A stretch of DNA of 64,000 bases, from assembly GCA_022579005.1 (NCBI GenBank), contig MU401490.1, positions 183,643-247,642 of the forward strand. Direction: 5' to 3'. Below, in pieces: positions 10,462 through 21,985 of this stretch. The DNA comes from Poronia punctata (Eukaryota > Ascomycota > Sordariomycetes > Xylariales > Xylariaceae). Each line of letters opens with the position of its first letter. The stretch's first letter is position 1. The notes under the pieces were generated by a model. It was not told the DNA's origin and made no database searches. It saw only the letters and a list, made by a program, of their open reading frames with translations. The position numbers and the translations under genes are program-made.

Positions 10462-12485
10462 ATGACTTCCATCATTCTCGGCTCCCAATGGGGTAAGTTT
10501 TTCCTTTACCAAGTCGTGGTCTATCTTATGAGTACTTGCTCTTCTGAGAACCATAATGGCGCCTTTTGGGCCTCAACCTCAGCCTTGGAGGGGCAATGAT
10601 AACTTGCAGTATTAGGTGCTAACCCACTGGCGTATAGGAGATGAAGGCGTATGTTCACGTCCCATTCTGGCCCGATTTTAAACCCCAGAGCCCCAGTCAG
10701 GTATGAATACTTGCTGACTGTTTCTCGTACAGAAGGGAAAATTGACAGATCACCTTCTGGCGACCAATTCTTTCGAGATCTGTGCACGTGCAGCAGGTGG
10801 CCACAACGCCGGTCACTCGATCCAGTATGAAAGATGATGATGATGATGATGACTCTGACAATGCGTGTATGATAGCTAACAATGTCCAACTTCTAGCACC
10901 GGCACTCAGAAATTCTCCTTTCATCTCTTGCCGTCGGGTCTGGTGAACCCCGATACTGACAATCTGATCGGGTCAGGCGTTGTTTTCAACGTCGACGCCT
11001 TCTTCAAGGAGCTGGCCGACCTCGACGCCAAGAATGTGCCCAACGTTCATAAGCGGATTCACGTCAGTTCGCGGTGTCATCTGAATCTTACCCTGCACGC
11101 CGCTGTCGACGGACTTTCTGAGAAAGCCCTAGGAAAGGATAAGATCGGAACGACCAAGCGAGGCATCGGCCCATCCTACAGCACCAAGGCCTCCCGGGAC
11201 GGCCTCAGACTTCACGACATCTACTACGATGATTTCGCGTCTAAGCTACGCACGTTAGCAGACGGATACCGTGCTCGCTACGGCGATCTCCTCGAGTATG
11301 ACGTCGAGGAGGAGATTCAAAAATTCCAGAACGTCAAGGAAAAGCTGCGTCCGTACATTGTAGATGCGGTCGAGTACATGAGAGTTGCACAAGAAAAGAA
11401 GCGGTCGATTCTCGTTGAGGGATCTCAAGCATTAAGTACGTCGAATATGAGTTTAGCGGCAAGCGAGAGTGTATGACTGACAGAAGATAGTGCTTGACTT
11501 GGACTTTGGCAGCTACCCATTCGTTACATCGTCGAACTGCTCGATCGGCGGGTGCATCCAAGGTCTAGCGCTCAGCCCCTTCAACGTAAAGTAAGTTTGC
11601 AGGATGTCTCATGCAGAAAGCCATTCGCATGAATGCACGCGGCTTACATTCGGTTTACAGAAACATCATTGGCGTCGTAAAGGCATACGTGAGTTAAAAA
11701 GCACATTCTATGCCGTAACTTGCACCTGCTAAGTTACCTGCAGACAACACGTGTCGGTGGTGGCCCGTTTCCCACAGAGGATCTTGGCGAAGCCGGTACA
11801 AAGTTGCAAGACATTGGTGGTGAGATCGTATGTGTCCCAATATTTCCCCGTGTTACCTAAACTTCGATTAATTCTTTCAAAGGGCGTATCCACCGGCAGA
11901 AGGAGAAGATGCGGCTGGCTTGATCTCGTCGTCCTCAAGTACTCGGCTGCAGTGAACTGTAAGTGATACACAGTTCTTCCATTACTGACTGTCTAGCACT
12001 AATGTACGTATTCCTAGACTACACCACAATCAACTTGACCAAGCGTAAGTTCCTCGTACCATTTGACATAATATGTATTGTTACCTAACCAGGCTCAGTT
12101 GATGTCCTCGATACCTTCGCTACAATCCGTGTGGCTGTAGCATACATCACGCCGGATGGCGAGAGGATCACAAGCTTCCCTGCCGACCTGAACTTTGTAA
12201 GTATTCTCGGATGTGATTCTGTGACAGAATCTTGACATGTATTCTAGCTCGAGAAATGTACCCCCGAATACGTCGACTTTGAAGGTTGGCAGACTTCTAC
12301 CCAAGGACTACGGAAATGGTCGGACCTGCCCGTGCAAGCCCAGAAGTACATTGAACTCATCGAGTCATCACTCGGCATCAAGGTGTGTGATAACAGCTTT
12401 TGTAGTTCAATCAGACATTGCTAACTTGGTGTAGATTGGGTACATTGGAACCGGCAAAGATCGGGAGGATATGATCATCCGGTAA
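10462..12485 (+). CDS. ADE12: Adenylosuccinate synthetase
   Basis: Twelve exons: 10462-10492, 10638-10648, 10733-10824, 10897-11435, 11491-11590, 11661-11688, 11744-11827, 11883-11958, 12018-12044, 12093-12196, 12248-12382 and 12435-12485, total 1278 nt and 425 residues, the normal length for fungi. The enzyme makes adenylosuccinate from IMP, aspartate and GTP, the first committed step to AMP, in the cytosol. Visible signatures: GSQWGDEGKGKL (P-loop and catalytic Asp), [47 protein letters not shown] and the C-terminal [10 protein letters not shown]. Exon 2 is only 11 nt (codes the DEG of the P-loop), and the acceptor of exon 8 is AAG. Splits fall inside codons, so all boundaries are tightly fixed by the protein. 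Confidence 0.96.
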
Positions 12486-12920
12486 AATCATTACTTACAG
12501 ACCTAGTCTAGCTTACTTCTAGAAGAACACAAAAGGGAGTTTGGAGGATAGACATGGTGTTTTAAGAACGAGGTTCGGATATTCGTCAGGCTTCACCTCC
12601 AACGCTTTACGGTTGCGATTACAGTGAATAGAGTATCACGGATTCTAGGCTTGTCATTGGCCACCAAAATATCCAATGGTTCAATGAAATGAAGTATCAA
12701 AAATAGATGCGCCGACGTTGTGCAAAATATGACAAATTTGCTCTAAACATGTCGCAATCATGCCAACATATATATCATTGTAAGGAAGCAGGTAGGAGTG
12801 CTTATTAAAGAGCTCTTTTTGTAAGGAGTAGAAGACATTAGAAGAAACCTTACTATGACTGATTTAAATGGTGGCGAAAAAAGAGAATACGGACAAAAAG
12901 TATTAGAAAAAAATAAGATC
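12486..12920. other. Short spacer after adenylosuccinate synthetase
   Basis: AT-rich 3' flank of the synthetase gene. Nothing else can be supported in it. Confidence 0.5.
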
Positions 12921-13002
12921 TCTCGAACGGGGAATCGAACCCCGGCCACCTGCGAATTGTTCTAATGACAAGCAGGTATCCTGACCACTAGACCATTCAA
13001 GA
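12921..13002 (-). tRNA. tRNA-Asp(GTC) with a short intron
   Basis: The minus strand folds as a cloverleaf. Acceptor TCTTGAA pairs with TTCGAGA (one G-T). The D arm is GTCT/GGAT around AGTGGTCA, the anticodon stem is CCTGC/GCAGG and the T arm is CGGGG-TTCGATT-CCCCG. The anticodon loop region is 18 nt instead of 7, so an 11-nt intron (TTAGAACAATT) sits after position 37. The mature loop is TTGTCAC with anticodon GTC, hence Asp. CCA is not encoded, as expected for a eukaryotic gene. Confidence 0.92.
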
Positions 13003-13614
13003 TCTGATTGTGATAGACTGTCACCTTAGATAAAGATATGTCATTGCTTTTGAAAATGCATCCGCCTCTTTTCCCTAACCTTACAGGCTACTGGTAAGTG
13101 GTAACAAACAAACAAAGCGATCATCAACAAAGAACAAAAAGAGAAGCAACCACCTAACCTAACAAAGAGCACCTTTACAACCCACCCTATACACAAGAGA
13201 TAGATAAAACCTTTGAGGCTAAAGAAGACAATGGGATAGTTTTCGGAAACAAGAACAATGATAGTGTCCTCGAGTATATGAGTATTTAATAGGTTTGCGA
13301 TCGTAGGTAGGAAGGAGACTTTAATTCTCATCTCATCTAATCCAATCCAATTCTCTACTCTACATACAACCATTCATCCATCTACCCCCTTCCCAAAAGT
13401 AATTCGAAGAAAAAAAAACAAGGGCCCAAGACATTTTACTTTTACTTTTTTTTCCCCCTGCCGGACAGGAAATACATACATACCTATCTCTTACCTACAC
13501 AGACTATAGACACAAAAGCAGGTAAATCAACCCCCTCACCCTCCTTTATTTATCCTATCCTATCCTATCCTATCCTTTCACAGAAAAGAAAAGAAAGAAG
13601 AAAAGAAAAAAAAA
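13003..13614. other. Upstream region with pyrimidine-rich and TATCC repeats
   Basis: Probable promoter and leader of the gene at 13615. It includes a (TATCC)5 run at about 13551-13575 and an A/G-only tract right before the ATG. No separate gene is supported. Confidence 0.5.
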
Positions 13615-14613
13615 ATGTGTCAAGGAATCCAAACAACGTATTCCTGCCTACACAAAACATGGCGAATCAACAGCCTCTGTCCAAACGGATACAAATTCGA
13701 CAGCTGCCACAACCCGACAGGTCCGTCGACGAAATCCCCCGAGGCCTGTTCGAGATGTGATCCGATTCCGGACCCGACGAAGGAATACATGAGGAGAGAG
13801 GCGCGGAAAGAGGAGTTGATGAGGCATTTCATGGGACATACAACAACAACAACAACAACATCTTCCTCATCTTCCACAGCCTCTTCTTTCTTATCTACCC
13901 TGGCTGACGATGATGATGATGATGAAAACGACGAGATGATAACGTATAAACTCAACCAAGACGGCAAAACCGTCCTGAGGAAAGAATATAAAATCATTAA
14001 TGACCACTATAATCTCATCACGACAAGGTTAGACGTCAAAGACGTCGATCCGGGAATCGTCGCGAAATTACATAGGAGAGAGGCGCGCGAAGCGGCGATG
14101 AAGAGGATGAGGAGGAGGAGGATGAGATTGGCCAAGACGGACGATGTTCTTGATGAGAGGGAGAAACAGTTGGATAGGGAATGGATGGCGTTTGAGCAGG
14201 AGAATGATGATGATCTGCTAAAGGCTGGATCCACACCACCGTCCGCAACGACTAAACCTATCCAGAAGCTTTCTTCTCATGAAAAGGAAAAGGAAAGCGA
14301 GGAAAAAGAGTCGGCTGATGATATTGATATCCCCGTTCATCAGCATCGCGTTTTGCGCCGGTCCAAGAAGGGTGCTCATGTCACGAGATTTGCTCATGGT
14401 GAGACGTTCGATCTTAGCGAACTTGATGCTATTACTGACGAGATGAAAGCAGAATACGCCAGAGAGAAGAAAGCCGAGGAAGAATCGACACGACTAAAGG
14501 GAAAGGGAAAAGGAAAGGTGGATGATTCTAGTAGTCGCAGCAGACATGGCGATTCAGACTTGAGTTCCGACGCCGATCCCGAGGTTTGGGACCAGTTTTG
14601 GAACGAGTGCTGA
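13615..14613 (+). CDS. Hypothetical charged protein with a Cys-rich N-terminus
   Basis: Single exon, 332 residues; not a family I can name. The first 50 residues hold six cysteines (2, 11, 22, 31, 45, 48) in a pattern like MCQGIQTTYSC..CSRC, which may bind metal. After it come runs of Thr, Ser and Asp from trinucleotide repeats, then a highly charged, mostly helical stretch rich in Arg/Glu (KRMRRRRMRLAK, DEREKQLDREW). The end is acidic (DADPEVWDQFWNEC). No signal peptide or membrane segment. The ATG follows a purine tract typical of fungal leaders. Location and function are unknown; a nuclear or cytosolic scaffold-like role is only a guess from the composition. Confidence 0.7.
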   Translation: MCQGIQTTYSCLHKTWRINSLCPNGYKFDSCHNPTGPSTKSPEACSRCDPIPDPTKEYMRREARKEELMRHFMGHTTTTTTTSSSSSTASSFLSTLADDDDDDENDEMITYKLNQDGKTVLRKEYKIINDHYNLITTRLDVKDVDPGIVAKLHRREAREAAMKRMRRRRMRLAKTDDVLDEREKQLDREWMAFEQENDDDLLKAGSTPPSATTKPIQKLSSHEKEKESEEKESADDIDIPVHQHRVLRRSKKGAHVTRFAHGETFDLSELDAITDEMKAEYAREKKAEEESTRLKGKGKGKVDDSSSRSRHGDSDLSSDADPEVWDQFWNEC

Positions 14614-14862
14614 TTCAAGGTAAGCTAAACTAAACCGACCCTCCCTAGGACGATCAAGGTCAAGTTTGCAAAGTATAAAAAGCTCCAAGGTACAAGTAGT
14701 GTAGTAGCCCACCCTAGGCTGCGTGGCATCTCGCCCTTTTTCTTTTGTAAGTTGTAACTCCTCATTTCTTTTGTAACGCTGATACCTACCTACCTACGAT
14801 TGAATAGCCTGAAATCACCAAAAATGCAACCAAGATATGTAATTAATTATCATCTCGCTTGA

Positions 14863-16656
14863 TCAATTCCCTTTCCGTGATGACAGTTCCTCCAATGTGA
14901 AACCCTCCGGTAATTCGACCTCTCCCAGCGTTTGGGCGATGGCTCTCAAATTCGAGGTCTCGCCCTGCCTGGGGTCGCTAGCCCTGGACTCTTCGATATC
15001 TTTCTTTGCCTTGTTGTACTCCTTAATACGCGCCGTGGCGAGTTTCCCAGCTCGTCGCCGGTCAGTCGGACATCGTAAAAGGGGCACCTGAATGATGGCC
15101 GCAAAGACATCGAATACCTTTTCTACCGGTACATTATGTCGTTGGGCTAGCTCTTCAAACGGAAACCTCTCTTGGCACGTCTCGGCCACATCGACTATGA
15201 GATTGGGTGAAGGCTTGCGATAGGTGGGTTGGAGGAGTGAAACCGGAGGCCTGACAGGACTTGTTGTAGTATTGCTGTCAGTAGTTGTCTTTTTTATTCG
15301 GGTCTCTTGGTCTGTCTGGGTCTTTTCCTGTTGATCCGACGTCGATGGCTTCGTCTTCTCAGGCCCCGGTTGATCCTGGGTAGTCATTTGCTTTGAATGG
15401 AGCTGCGACTGGGGTTCAGGTCGAAGCGGCGGTTGGGGCTGGGATAGAACGGGAGGAAGTGGCTGGGCTTGAGGTTGACTATTAGATGACTTGCTATGAG
15501 ACTGGGATGTAGGTCGTGGATGAGTTGCCAACGCGCCAAAAGGGTTGTAACTAGTCGGCATCATCCCTGGCGCAAAGGGGGCCCCGAACTGATGCATGTT
15601 GCTTGCCGGGATTGCCATCATTGGCGGTCGTATATGGTGGCTGTAAGCCTGATGGCAATGCATTTGTGGTGCGTAATGGTGAGGAGGTACGGTATTTACT
15701 AAGGGCCTTCCCTGTCGTGGAACCTGTGCATGCTGCCTCATCAGTAAGCATGCTTGACACGGTTCCTTGGCTGGATTACTATGTTGAGACTCCCTTGACC
15801 GGGGGTTTACGCTATTGTGCGCAGTCGATGAGTGTTCTGGCACCTTGGAACAGGCCAGATGAGGCAGCGGCAGCGGCAGCGGCGGCGGCGGCGGCGGCGG
15901 CGGCATTAAGATGTTCTTCGGACTAGGTTTCGCAGATATTTGTAAAGCATTGTTATTACTAGCGGTCATCGTAGCAGTTGGCGCTACTGCCGGATTACCA
16001 GTTGCCTGTGGTTCACGAGTCGGGGTCGAACAAGCCACGATAGAGTCAGATGCCTGTTGAAGTCCGAAAGATGTAGAAACACGTCGAGTCTGGGGGGTCC
16101 TAGGGGGAACTGTGGATGGATGTTGCCTTGGTGAGAGTGAGGGTGAAGGGGGGTTTGGTGGCCGGTGTCTTTGAGGCTGAGCAAAGGTGAAGTTATTCAA
16201 CACGGGCATAGAGACTCCTCTCAGCGCATACGTAAGCTGAACCGCCTCGGAATCGGTTGGCAAGCAGACCATCCCCGTACTTAACCGCCTTTCTGTATCC
16301 CTTGGCCCATTGCGTGCCTGTTCCTCAGTTGCGAGCAAATCCGGGAATATAGGGGAAATAGGTGTCATGAGCACAACAGGGGGCGGAGAAGACCTCACCA
16401 GTTGAGGGGCGACGGGCGTATCCGTCTTTTCTGCATTGCTTGTTCGCCGTCTTTTTACTGGCTTCTCACAAATAAACTGAATATCATCATCGTCATCCTC
16501 GACAGGTCTCTTGGGCGGCACAGGAGCAGCGCTAGCGACGGGACGACCAGGACGGCCAGGACAACCGGGATGATATGGATAATGAGAATGAGCTGGCCCT
16601 TGCACAGGCCGTGGTGGCACTGGGTTCGTGCCTCGATGGAAGTGACTTGGAAACAT
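14863..16656 (-). CDS. Hypothetical proline-rich protein with a conserved C-terminal helical domain
   Basis: From the ATG at 16656 the product is 597 residues. The frame stays open to about 16860 and has another ATG at 16821, but a textbook 3' splice site (CTAAC branch, then CCAG) lies just before 16656. The upstream stretch may therefore be an intron, with further 5' exons possible. The protein is mostly disordered: many Pro, Gln, Ser and His, including a PPPPPPPP run coded by a CCG repeat at about 15860-15905. A basic KRRR near residue 70 could be a nuclear signal. The last 120 residues are different: FEELAQRHNVPVEKVFDVF and a following basic helix look like a small folded, possibly DNA-binding domain shared by filamentous fungi. 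Function unknown. Confidence 0.7.
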   Translation of the reverse strand: MFPSHFHRGTNPVPPRPVQGPAHSHYPYHPGCPGRPGRPVASAAPVPPKRPVEDDDDDIQFICEKPVKRRRTSNAEKTDTPVAPQLVRSSPPPVVLMTPISPIFPDLLATEEQARNGPRDTERRLSTGMVCLPTDSEAVQLTYALRGVSMPVLNNFTFAQPQRHRPPNPPSPSLSPRQHPSTVPPRTPQTRRVSTSFGLQQASDSIVACSTPTREPQATGNPAVAPTATMTASNNNALQISAKPSPKNILMPPPPPPPPLPLPLPHLACSKVPEHSSTAHNSVNPRSRESQHSNPAKEPCQACLLMRQHAQVPRQGRPLVNTVPPHHYAPQMHCHQAYSHHIRPPMMAIPASNMHQFGAPFAPGMMPTSYNPFGALATHPRPTSQSHSKSSNSQPQAQPLPPVLSQPQPPLRPEPQSQLHSKQMTTQDQPGPEKTKPSTSDQQEKTQTDQETRIKKTTTDSNTTTSPVRPPVSLLQPTYRKPSPNLIVDVAETCQERFPFEELAQRHNVPVEKVFDVFAAIIQVPLLRCPTDRRRAGKLATARIKEYNKAKKDIEESRASDPRQGETSNLRAIAQTLGEVELPEGFTLEELSSRKGN

Positions 16657-17886
16657 ATTTTCAGGGGCTGGAAGGTCAGTTAGAAAGATTACCCGACAAG
16701 AATACACTGGACAAGCTGTTTTGAAGAGCGTGCTTGGGAAGGATAGGATATGTCTTCCTCGACTATTTGTATCAGAAGGCGCTTCGGCGCTGCCAATAAC
16801 CTGAAACAGGTCTGCTTGCATGATATCTTTGACAGATAAGTAGGGAACCCCAAAGGACAACCTCGTCCAAACCAGCTGCAGGCCAACAACATAGCTCTTT
16901 CTCTTGCAAAGGTCTTTTTCTCTGACAACATAAAGGATGAAGACAACATTTACTCCATGTAAATCGATTGAGTGCCTTCTCGGCCTTTAGTCTAGCTGTC
17001 ACTGATGCACAAACCTTCACAGCATTTTATAACGCAGACTTGTGCACTTGGAACAACAGCGACATGACGCCGTTGCCTGAGGAAGCACAGGCAAAGGCAA
17101 GAAGCCTTCACTTGTTTTGCCATGGTAGTGGAAACATCCGCCTCAGACTTTAGCCATACCAGGTTCCAAACGCAAGGTTCTGAATATGAGCTTTGTTACT
17201 GTTCATTGTTGCCAGTGCTGAAGAAAACCAGCTTGAATTATGTGGTATACCGGGTTTAGTTGTAGTTTTGCAGTTGTCGTACTCGTTGCGTATCTACACA
17301 GATTGATCAAGTACACTGTGGCTTTTCCGGAACTTAAAGTTGTACATAAGAGGCTGCTGGCCAACTTGAAGCCTTGTGTGAAGATGTGTAGTTGTAGGCA
17401 TCTAAAGTTTGTGCCTAGTAGGACAGGCATGATGTAAGAACAAAATGGAATTACAAAAGAGGATGCAAAGAAGATGTAGGTACATCATTGTACCTTCCTG
17501 GTCCTTACCCCAGATGCATGTCACATGTTACAAAGTACTTGTACATGCTTTCAGTGCTCATTACACAGGATACGCATGTACAGAGTACCGGGAAATACCT
17601 ATACATAGTATCAATTTGCGAGAGGGGCCTGGGCTGCATGTATCTAAGTTCTGAGTACTTTACCTACCCCACCAACATTGTGTTATGTAACACCTACAGC
17701 TCCAAACTGGCAGGCTAGGATCTTGTTAACGAAGCAACGTTCTGAACTTTATCCAAGGCAACAACCGCCGCGATATATTGAAAGACGCTGCGGATCTTAC
17801 GTGTACAGCAAACAAAGATTTATTATTCACAGCTCCTGACGCCCAGATTGCATGCTATCGTCAATCATACCACCGCATCAAAAAGG
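16657..17886. other. Divergent intergenic region, possible 5' exon of the proline-rich gene
   Basis: Holds promoters for the proline-rich gene (leftward) and CSN6 (rightward). The minus frame is open up to 16860 as noted. The rest has only short frames and several TACCTA/TAGGTA words. Confidence 0.5.
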
Positions 17887-19217
17887 ATGGGTTCTACAGT
17901 AAATCCGCTTCTATCATCACAGAAACCCTCGGACTCCGGTCTGCAGGTAGCTCTCCATCCTCTTGTCCTCCTCACCATCTCCGATTACATCACACGCCAT
18001 ACGCTTCGGGAACAGCCCGGACCTATTATCGGTGCCTTGTTAGGACAGCAGAATGGGCGAGAAGTAACAATCGAGCATGCCTTTGAGTGCAACACATTAA
18101 CAAATGACGATGGACAAGTTTCCCTAGATGCCACCTGGTTTTCATCGCGCTTAGACCAAAGTGTGTTGCGCCCTTTGCCTTGAAGCACCCACATATTCTC
18201 TTTCAGTCCTGCTTTCAGAGGGCCTGGATGTCCTATTCAAGGAACCTATAACTAATGTCACATCTTTCTCTAGTGAAAACCATACACAGCTCTCCACAAC
18301 TTGAACTTGTTGGCTGGTACACCTTACTGCCAAAGAGTGGTCCGATCCCATCTATACTACCTATCCATAACTGGATCCTCTCCGAGCATAACGAGTCATC
18401 GCTCCTGCTGGGCTTCCACCCAGAAGAATCCCTAAAACATGACGCCGGCAGCAGGTTGCCCTTAACCATATACGAGTCCAACTATGAGGCCGAGGAATCG
18501 CGGGGCGAGAAGGGAGAAGACGAAGAGATGCGCGATGGTGATCCCCCACTGAAGCTCAGATTCCGAGAGCTACCTTACTCAATAGAGACGGGCGAAGCCG
18601 AGATGATCAGCATGGACTTTGTTGCCAAGGGTGCCGGGAACGCTACAGCAGTAAAGACGACGGAGCAAAATCCAACGACGACAGCGAAAGTGGCCGAGGA
18701 CATCAAGGGGAAGCGCAAGATGGAAACTCTTGGTGCCGCAGTGGCTGCTATACATGAAGCAAAGAGAAAAGAACAACAACATGTGCTCTCACGTGAGGAT
18801 GAAGAGATGATTGCTGCCATCACAGCCAAAGCAAACTCGGTCAAAATGCTCCAGGCACGTATCGATCTCCTGGCCACTTACCTCGAAAGACTCCCCGCGT
18901 CTTACCTGACAGACGATAACACTGCCATGATCACGGGCGAGGGGTCCACCACTCCGTCGCATACAATTCTCCGCTCCATTCAAGCCCTCGTGAATAGGCT
19001 ATCCCTGGTTGTGCCCTCGGCCACGGAGGCTTACAATCTGGAGATGCTCCGAGAGGTGAACGATGTACGCGCAATGACGCTCCTAGATACCCTCTTGGAG
19101 AGTGTCAGCGAGGCTAGAAGTGTGGGTAAGAAGTTCAGTATAGTGGAAAACAGCCAAGAGATGAAAGACAAAACGTTGGCGATGGATAAGCGCTTGACAA
19201 CTCTGTACGAGGGTTAG
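17887..19217 (+). CDS. csnF: COP9 signalosome subunit 6 (MPN domain)
   Basis: Exons 17887-18160 and 18274-19217, 405 residues. The junction gives LDQMKTIHSSPQLELVGWYT, a typical CSN6 stretch. The MPN domain occupies about residues 18-190: VALHPLVLLTISDYITRH, GALLGQQNGREVTIEHAFE, then LVGWYTLLPKSGPIP. As in other CSN6 proteins, the metal-binding JAMM motif of the catalytic paralog CSN5 is absent, so this is a structural subunit. The C-terminal half is helical and holds an acidic low-complexity insertion (RGEKGEDEEMRDGD). The complex removes NEDD8 from cullins and controls development and secondary metabolism in fungi. An ATG 39 nt upstream is in frame, but family alignment favours MGSTVNPLLSS. 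Confidence 0.93.
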
Positions 19218-20029
19218 GGATACCCGTAACAAGGCTTATGAATATTCTGGGGAGGGGTGGAAATACAATTGCGCAATGCCGAGATTATGGAATTATTGCA
19301 TTTTTGCATGGCGAAAGAGGCGTTTTTGTCACAGCTCTTGCGAAAGGGGGCTGCTAGGAAGATTCCTGGAAAGGTTCACTGCATTTCCTAGATACGAGGT
19401 TGGAATCTGGCAGTAGCTTCCAAATATGTGTTTAGTGGTGGTGTATGCCGCTGTTAGTTACGAGGTCTAAATAGCCGCCTCTATGACCACTTTGAAGACC
19501 ATATTTCCATCGGTTATGATCCGGTTCGCTCAACTAGTTCGACTCTTCGATAGTAGCCACTTCTACAAGACGGCGTCTTACTATATTGCCCAGACTCAAT
19601 AGATAGATGGACTTTTATTTATAGATGGAGGGACCCTGGGAGAGAAGACCTGATCCGTTGCGTATTGAGTTTGCTTAGCGAAAGACTCCTCAGCATATCC
19701 ATCTCCTATGAGGACCATGTAAGTTGCCTATTAAGCACTTTACCGCTAACAATGATGTAGGTTAAGGCTTATTTTCTACATTGTACAGCTCTGGTCACCG
19801 AAAACGCGTTGATATCATATATGAGAGAAAGATCTAGCATCGTACATTGACCAAGTTTGATACATACTTAGTTAGACACTCAGGCTAAGGTAGGCAGGAA
19901 TATTGAAAATATCATTTGCAGGTCGTTGACACTGAAATGCTGTTTTTAAACAGGACCTTTGTCCCATCTCCGACATTAGATGAAGTTTACACCAGTCTAG
20001 GGTCGCAGGCAGGTAGCTCCCAGACGTGT
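19218..20029. other. Convergent intergenic region, no gene seen
   Basis: Spacer between the 3' ends of CSN6 and Vps17. No coding or RNA feature is supported. Confidence 0.5.
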
Positions 20030-21985
20030 TTAAAATGTACTTGTAGCAAGTCGACTCGCAGCATTTCTAGCATCTACCCGATCCTCGTCATCCTCCTCGG
20101 GTAAACCAGGCATCGCGGCGCCAGTATTCACCGGAGACTTGAATCCCTGGCCATTATCCCCGGTATCTTCGTCCTCGGGCAAACCACCTAGGCTGGCGCC
20201 CGACAGAGCCCTGTCTGACCGCCTGGGAACGCCGCTCCAGGCGTCTCCCTTTGGCCCTTGACTGACAGCCAGACTTGAACGCCGCACTGCTGGATGAGCC
20301 TCTCGACCGAGACGGCTCAGCCCGCCCGAAGAATCAATGGCCCTAATGTCAGGACGCACGCTCTCCAGGAGCGCCAACATGCGCCGCTCTGCCTCAATCT
20401 CACGTGTTACAAACTCGCGAATGCTGCCACGCAAGTCGGCCGACGTGCGCGCGAACCACTTGCGGCGCTCATTGACCAGATTCTGGGTGACACGTGTGGT
20501 CTTCTGGTAGAGCTCACGTTCGTGCGTCTCGGCCTCCTCGAGAGCGGCGATGGCTTCGTCCACCTTTTCTTTCCTTACAGTGGAAGTGCCTGTTCTGAGC
20601 TTGGTGGCCGCATTGGTTTTGCTCCGCGTCACCTCCTGAGCCTGAAGGAGCTCACGGATGAGAAGTTGTCGGTTGGTCAACGTTTCCTTTACAACAAATG
20701 CATCTTGTGAATGGTATTGAAACGAATCCCCAAGTGTTGTAGCTTCGGCCGTAGCCTGGGCGGCATGGCAGTCTCCCACCGTCTGCACAATTTTCCCCAG
20801 CTTCCGATAAGCATTAGCCAGGCCCTGGTGTGGTTCCTGGACATTCATGGCCCCGAGCTTCACACCGAAGTCCGATTCCGCCAGTCCGAGGCCTAAATAC
20901 TTTTAGCCGAGCTGCAATGCAAGGGGTGTGTGTGTCACTTTGGACAATAAGGAATTATCAATACCTCTTCGTGACTTGACTAGCCGGTCCACCTTATGTC
21001 CAGCATCCATCGAGCCCAGATAGAAGAGCTTCACGATGGGGCGTGCTTCTGCCAGCTCCGGCGTATCATCCGGGGGTGGCGCAAACTGCTTCAGCACTTT
21101 CCTTCGCACACCCGTTGCAGGTTGTTTTCGCTTTATCATGGGGCTATAGCCGAAATCGCTCTCGACGAAAAGAACCATTTCGTCGTCCATCATGAGCACC
21201 TCGTTACTACAGACGTAATTAAACCATCTCTGCATGAGTCCTTTGATACGCGCTTCGTCCTCTTCCGTGCCGGCACCGGCAGATGTCACGGAAGGGGGGA
21301 CAGCTGGTACAATGGCATTTGGATTGGCAGAGATCAAGTGGTCGGCAAGTTTGATGAATTCAGAGTGTAGACGGCGGACGTCGCGGAATTGGGTCGTTCG
21401 AAACTTGGGTATGTTTGTCTTTGTTTGTCTTGGGATCAGCTAACCTGGCCATGCTTTTTGGGTATGTGAAAACTGGCCCGGGACGAATCTTACATGAACA
21501 TCGAACCTTATAATGGGGTCCTTCTTGCCGGTCCTTTCGAGCGCGGTGAGCTTCGCCTGTAACTTGTATTGAGGCGCGGGGGGTCTACGCGGCTTGTGTT
21601 GCTGTTGTGACGGCTGGGCGGCTTGGGCGCCATTGTCTGACGTCGAAGGCCTTGCCTCCTGCGTGCCTTGCGGCGATTGCGCCTCCGTTGCGGCAGGGGC
21701 GAAATCAGTCTGTTGCTGTGGCTCCGACTTGTCCGAGGGATTATAGTCGGTTGTTGAAGCGGTACTGCTGGCTGTGTTCGGTCTTCTGAAAGGGTCGATG
21801 CTTGCGTCATCTTGTCCGAACCCAGTGCTCGAATCCTGACTCCCGTATAGGTACGGCGCGGGCGACTCTGGGTTAGCTACCGGGTTGTAGCTGCTGACAC
21901 CACGCTTTGGGGTGACGGGCGGTGAACCCCACGGCGATGCGCCGGCTTGGGCTTCATCGTCTGGTATGGACGAGCGATAGTCCAT
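20030..21985 (-). CDS. VPS17: Vacuolar protein sorting-associated protein 17 (retromer SNX-BAR subunit)
   Basis: Exons 21985-21494, 21418-20965 and 20892-20030, 602 residues. The N-terminal 150 residues are disordered and rich in Pro, Ser and Gln. A PX domain follows (about 155-280), recognisable from RFDVHTNIPKFRTTQFRDVR and the following LHSEFIKLADHL. The rest (about 320-540) is the BAR coiled coil, with LGLAESDFGVKLGAMN at its start and many heptad-like helices. The tail is acidic (LPEEDDEDRVDARN). With Vps5 it forms the membrane-bending arm of retromer, which recycles receptors such as Vps10 from endosomes to the Golgi. Intron 1 uses an AAG acceptor, fixed by the PX alignment. Confidence 0.92.

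Noticed and set aside
15860..15905. GGC/GGCAGC run as a regulatory repeat
   Set aside because: It codes the polyproline stretch of the minus-strand gene in frame.
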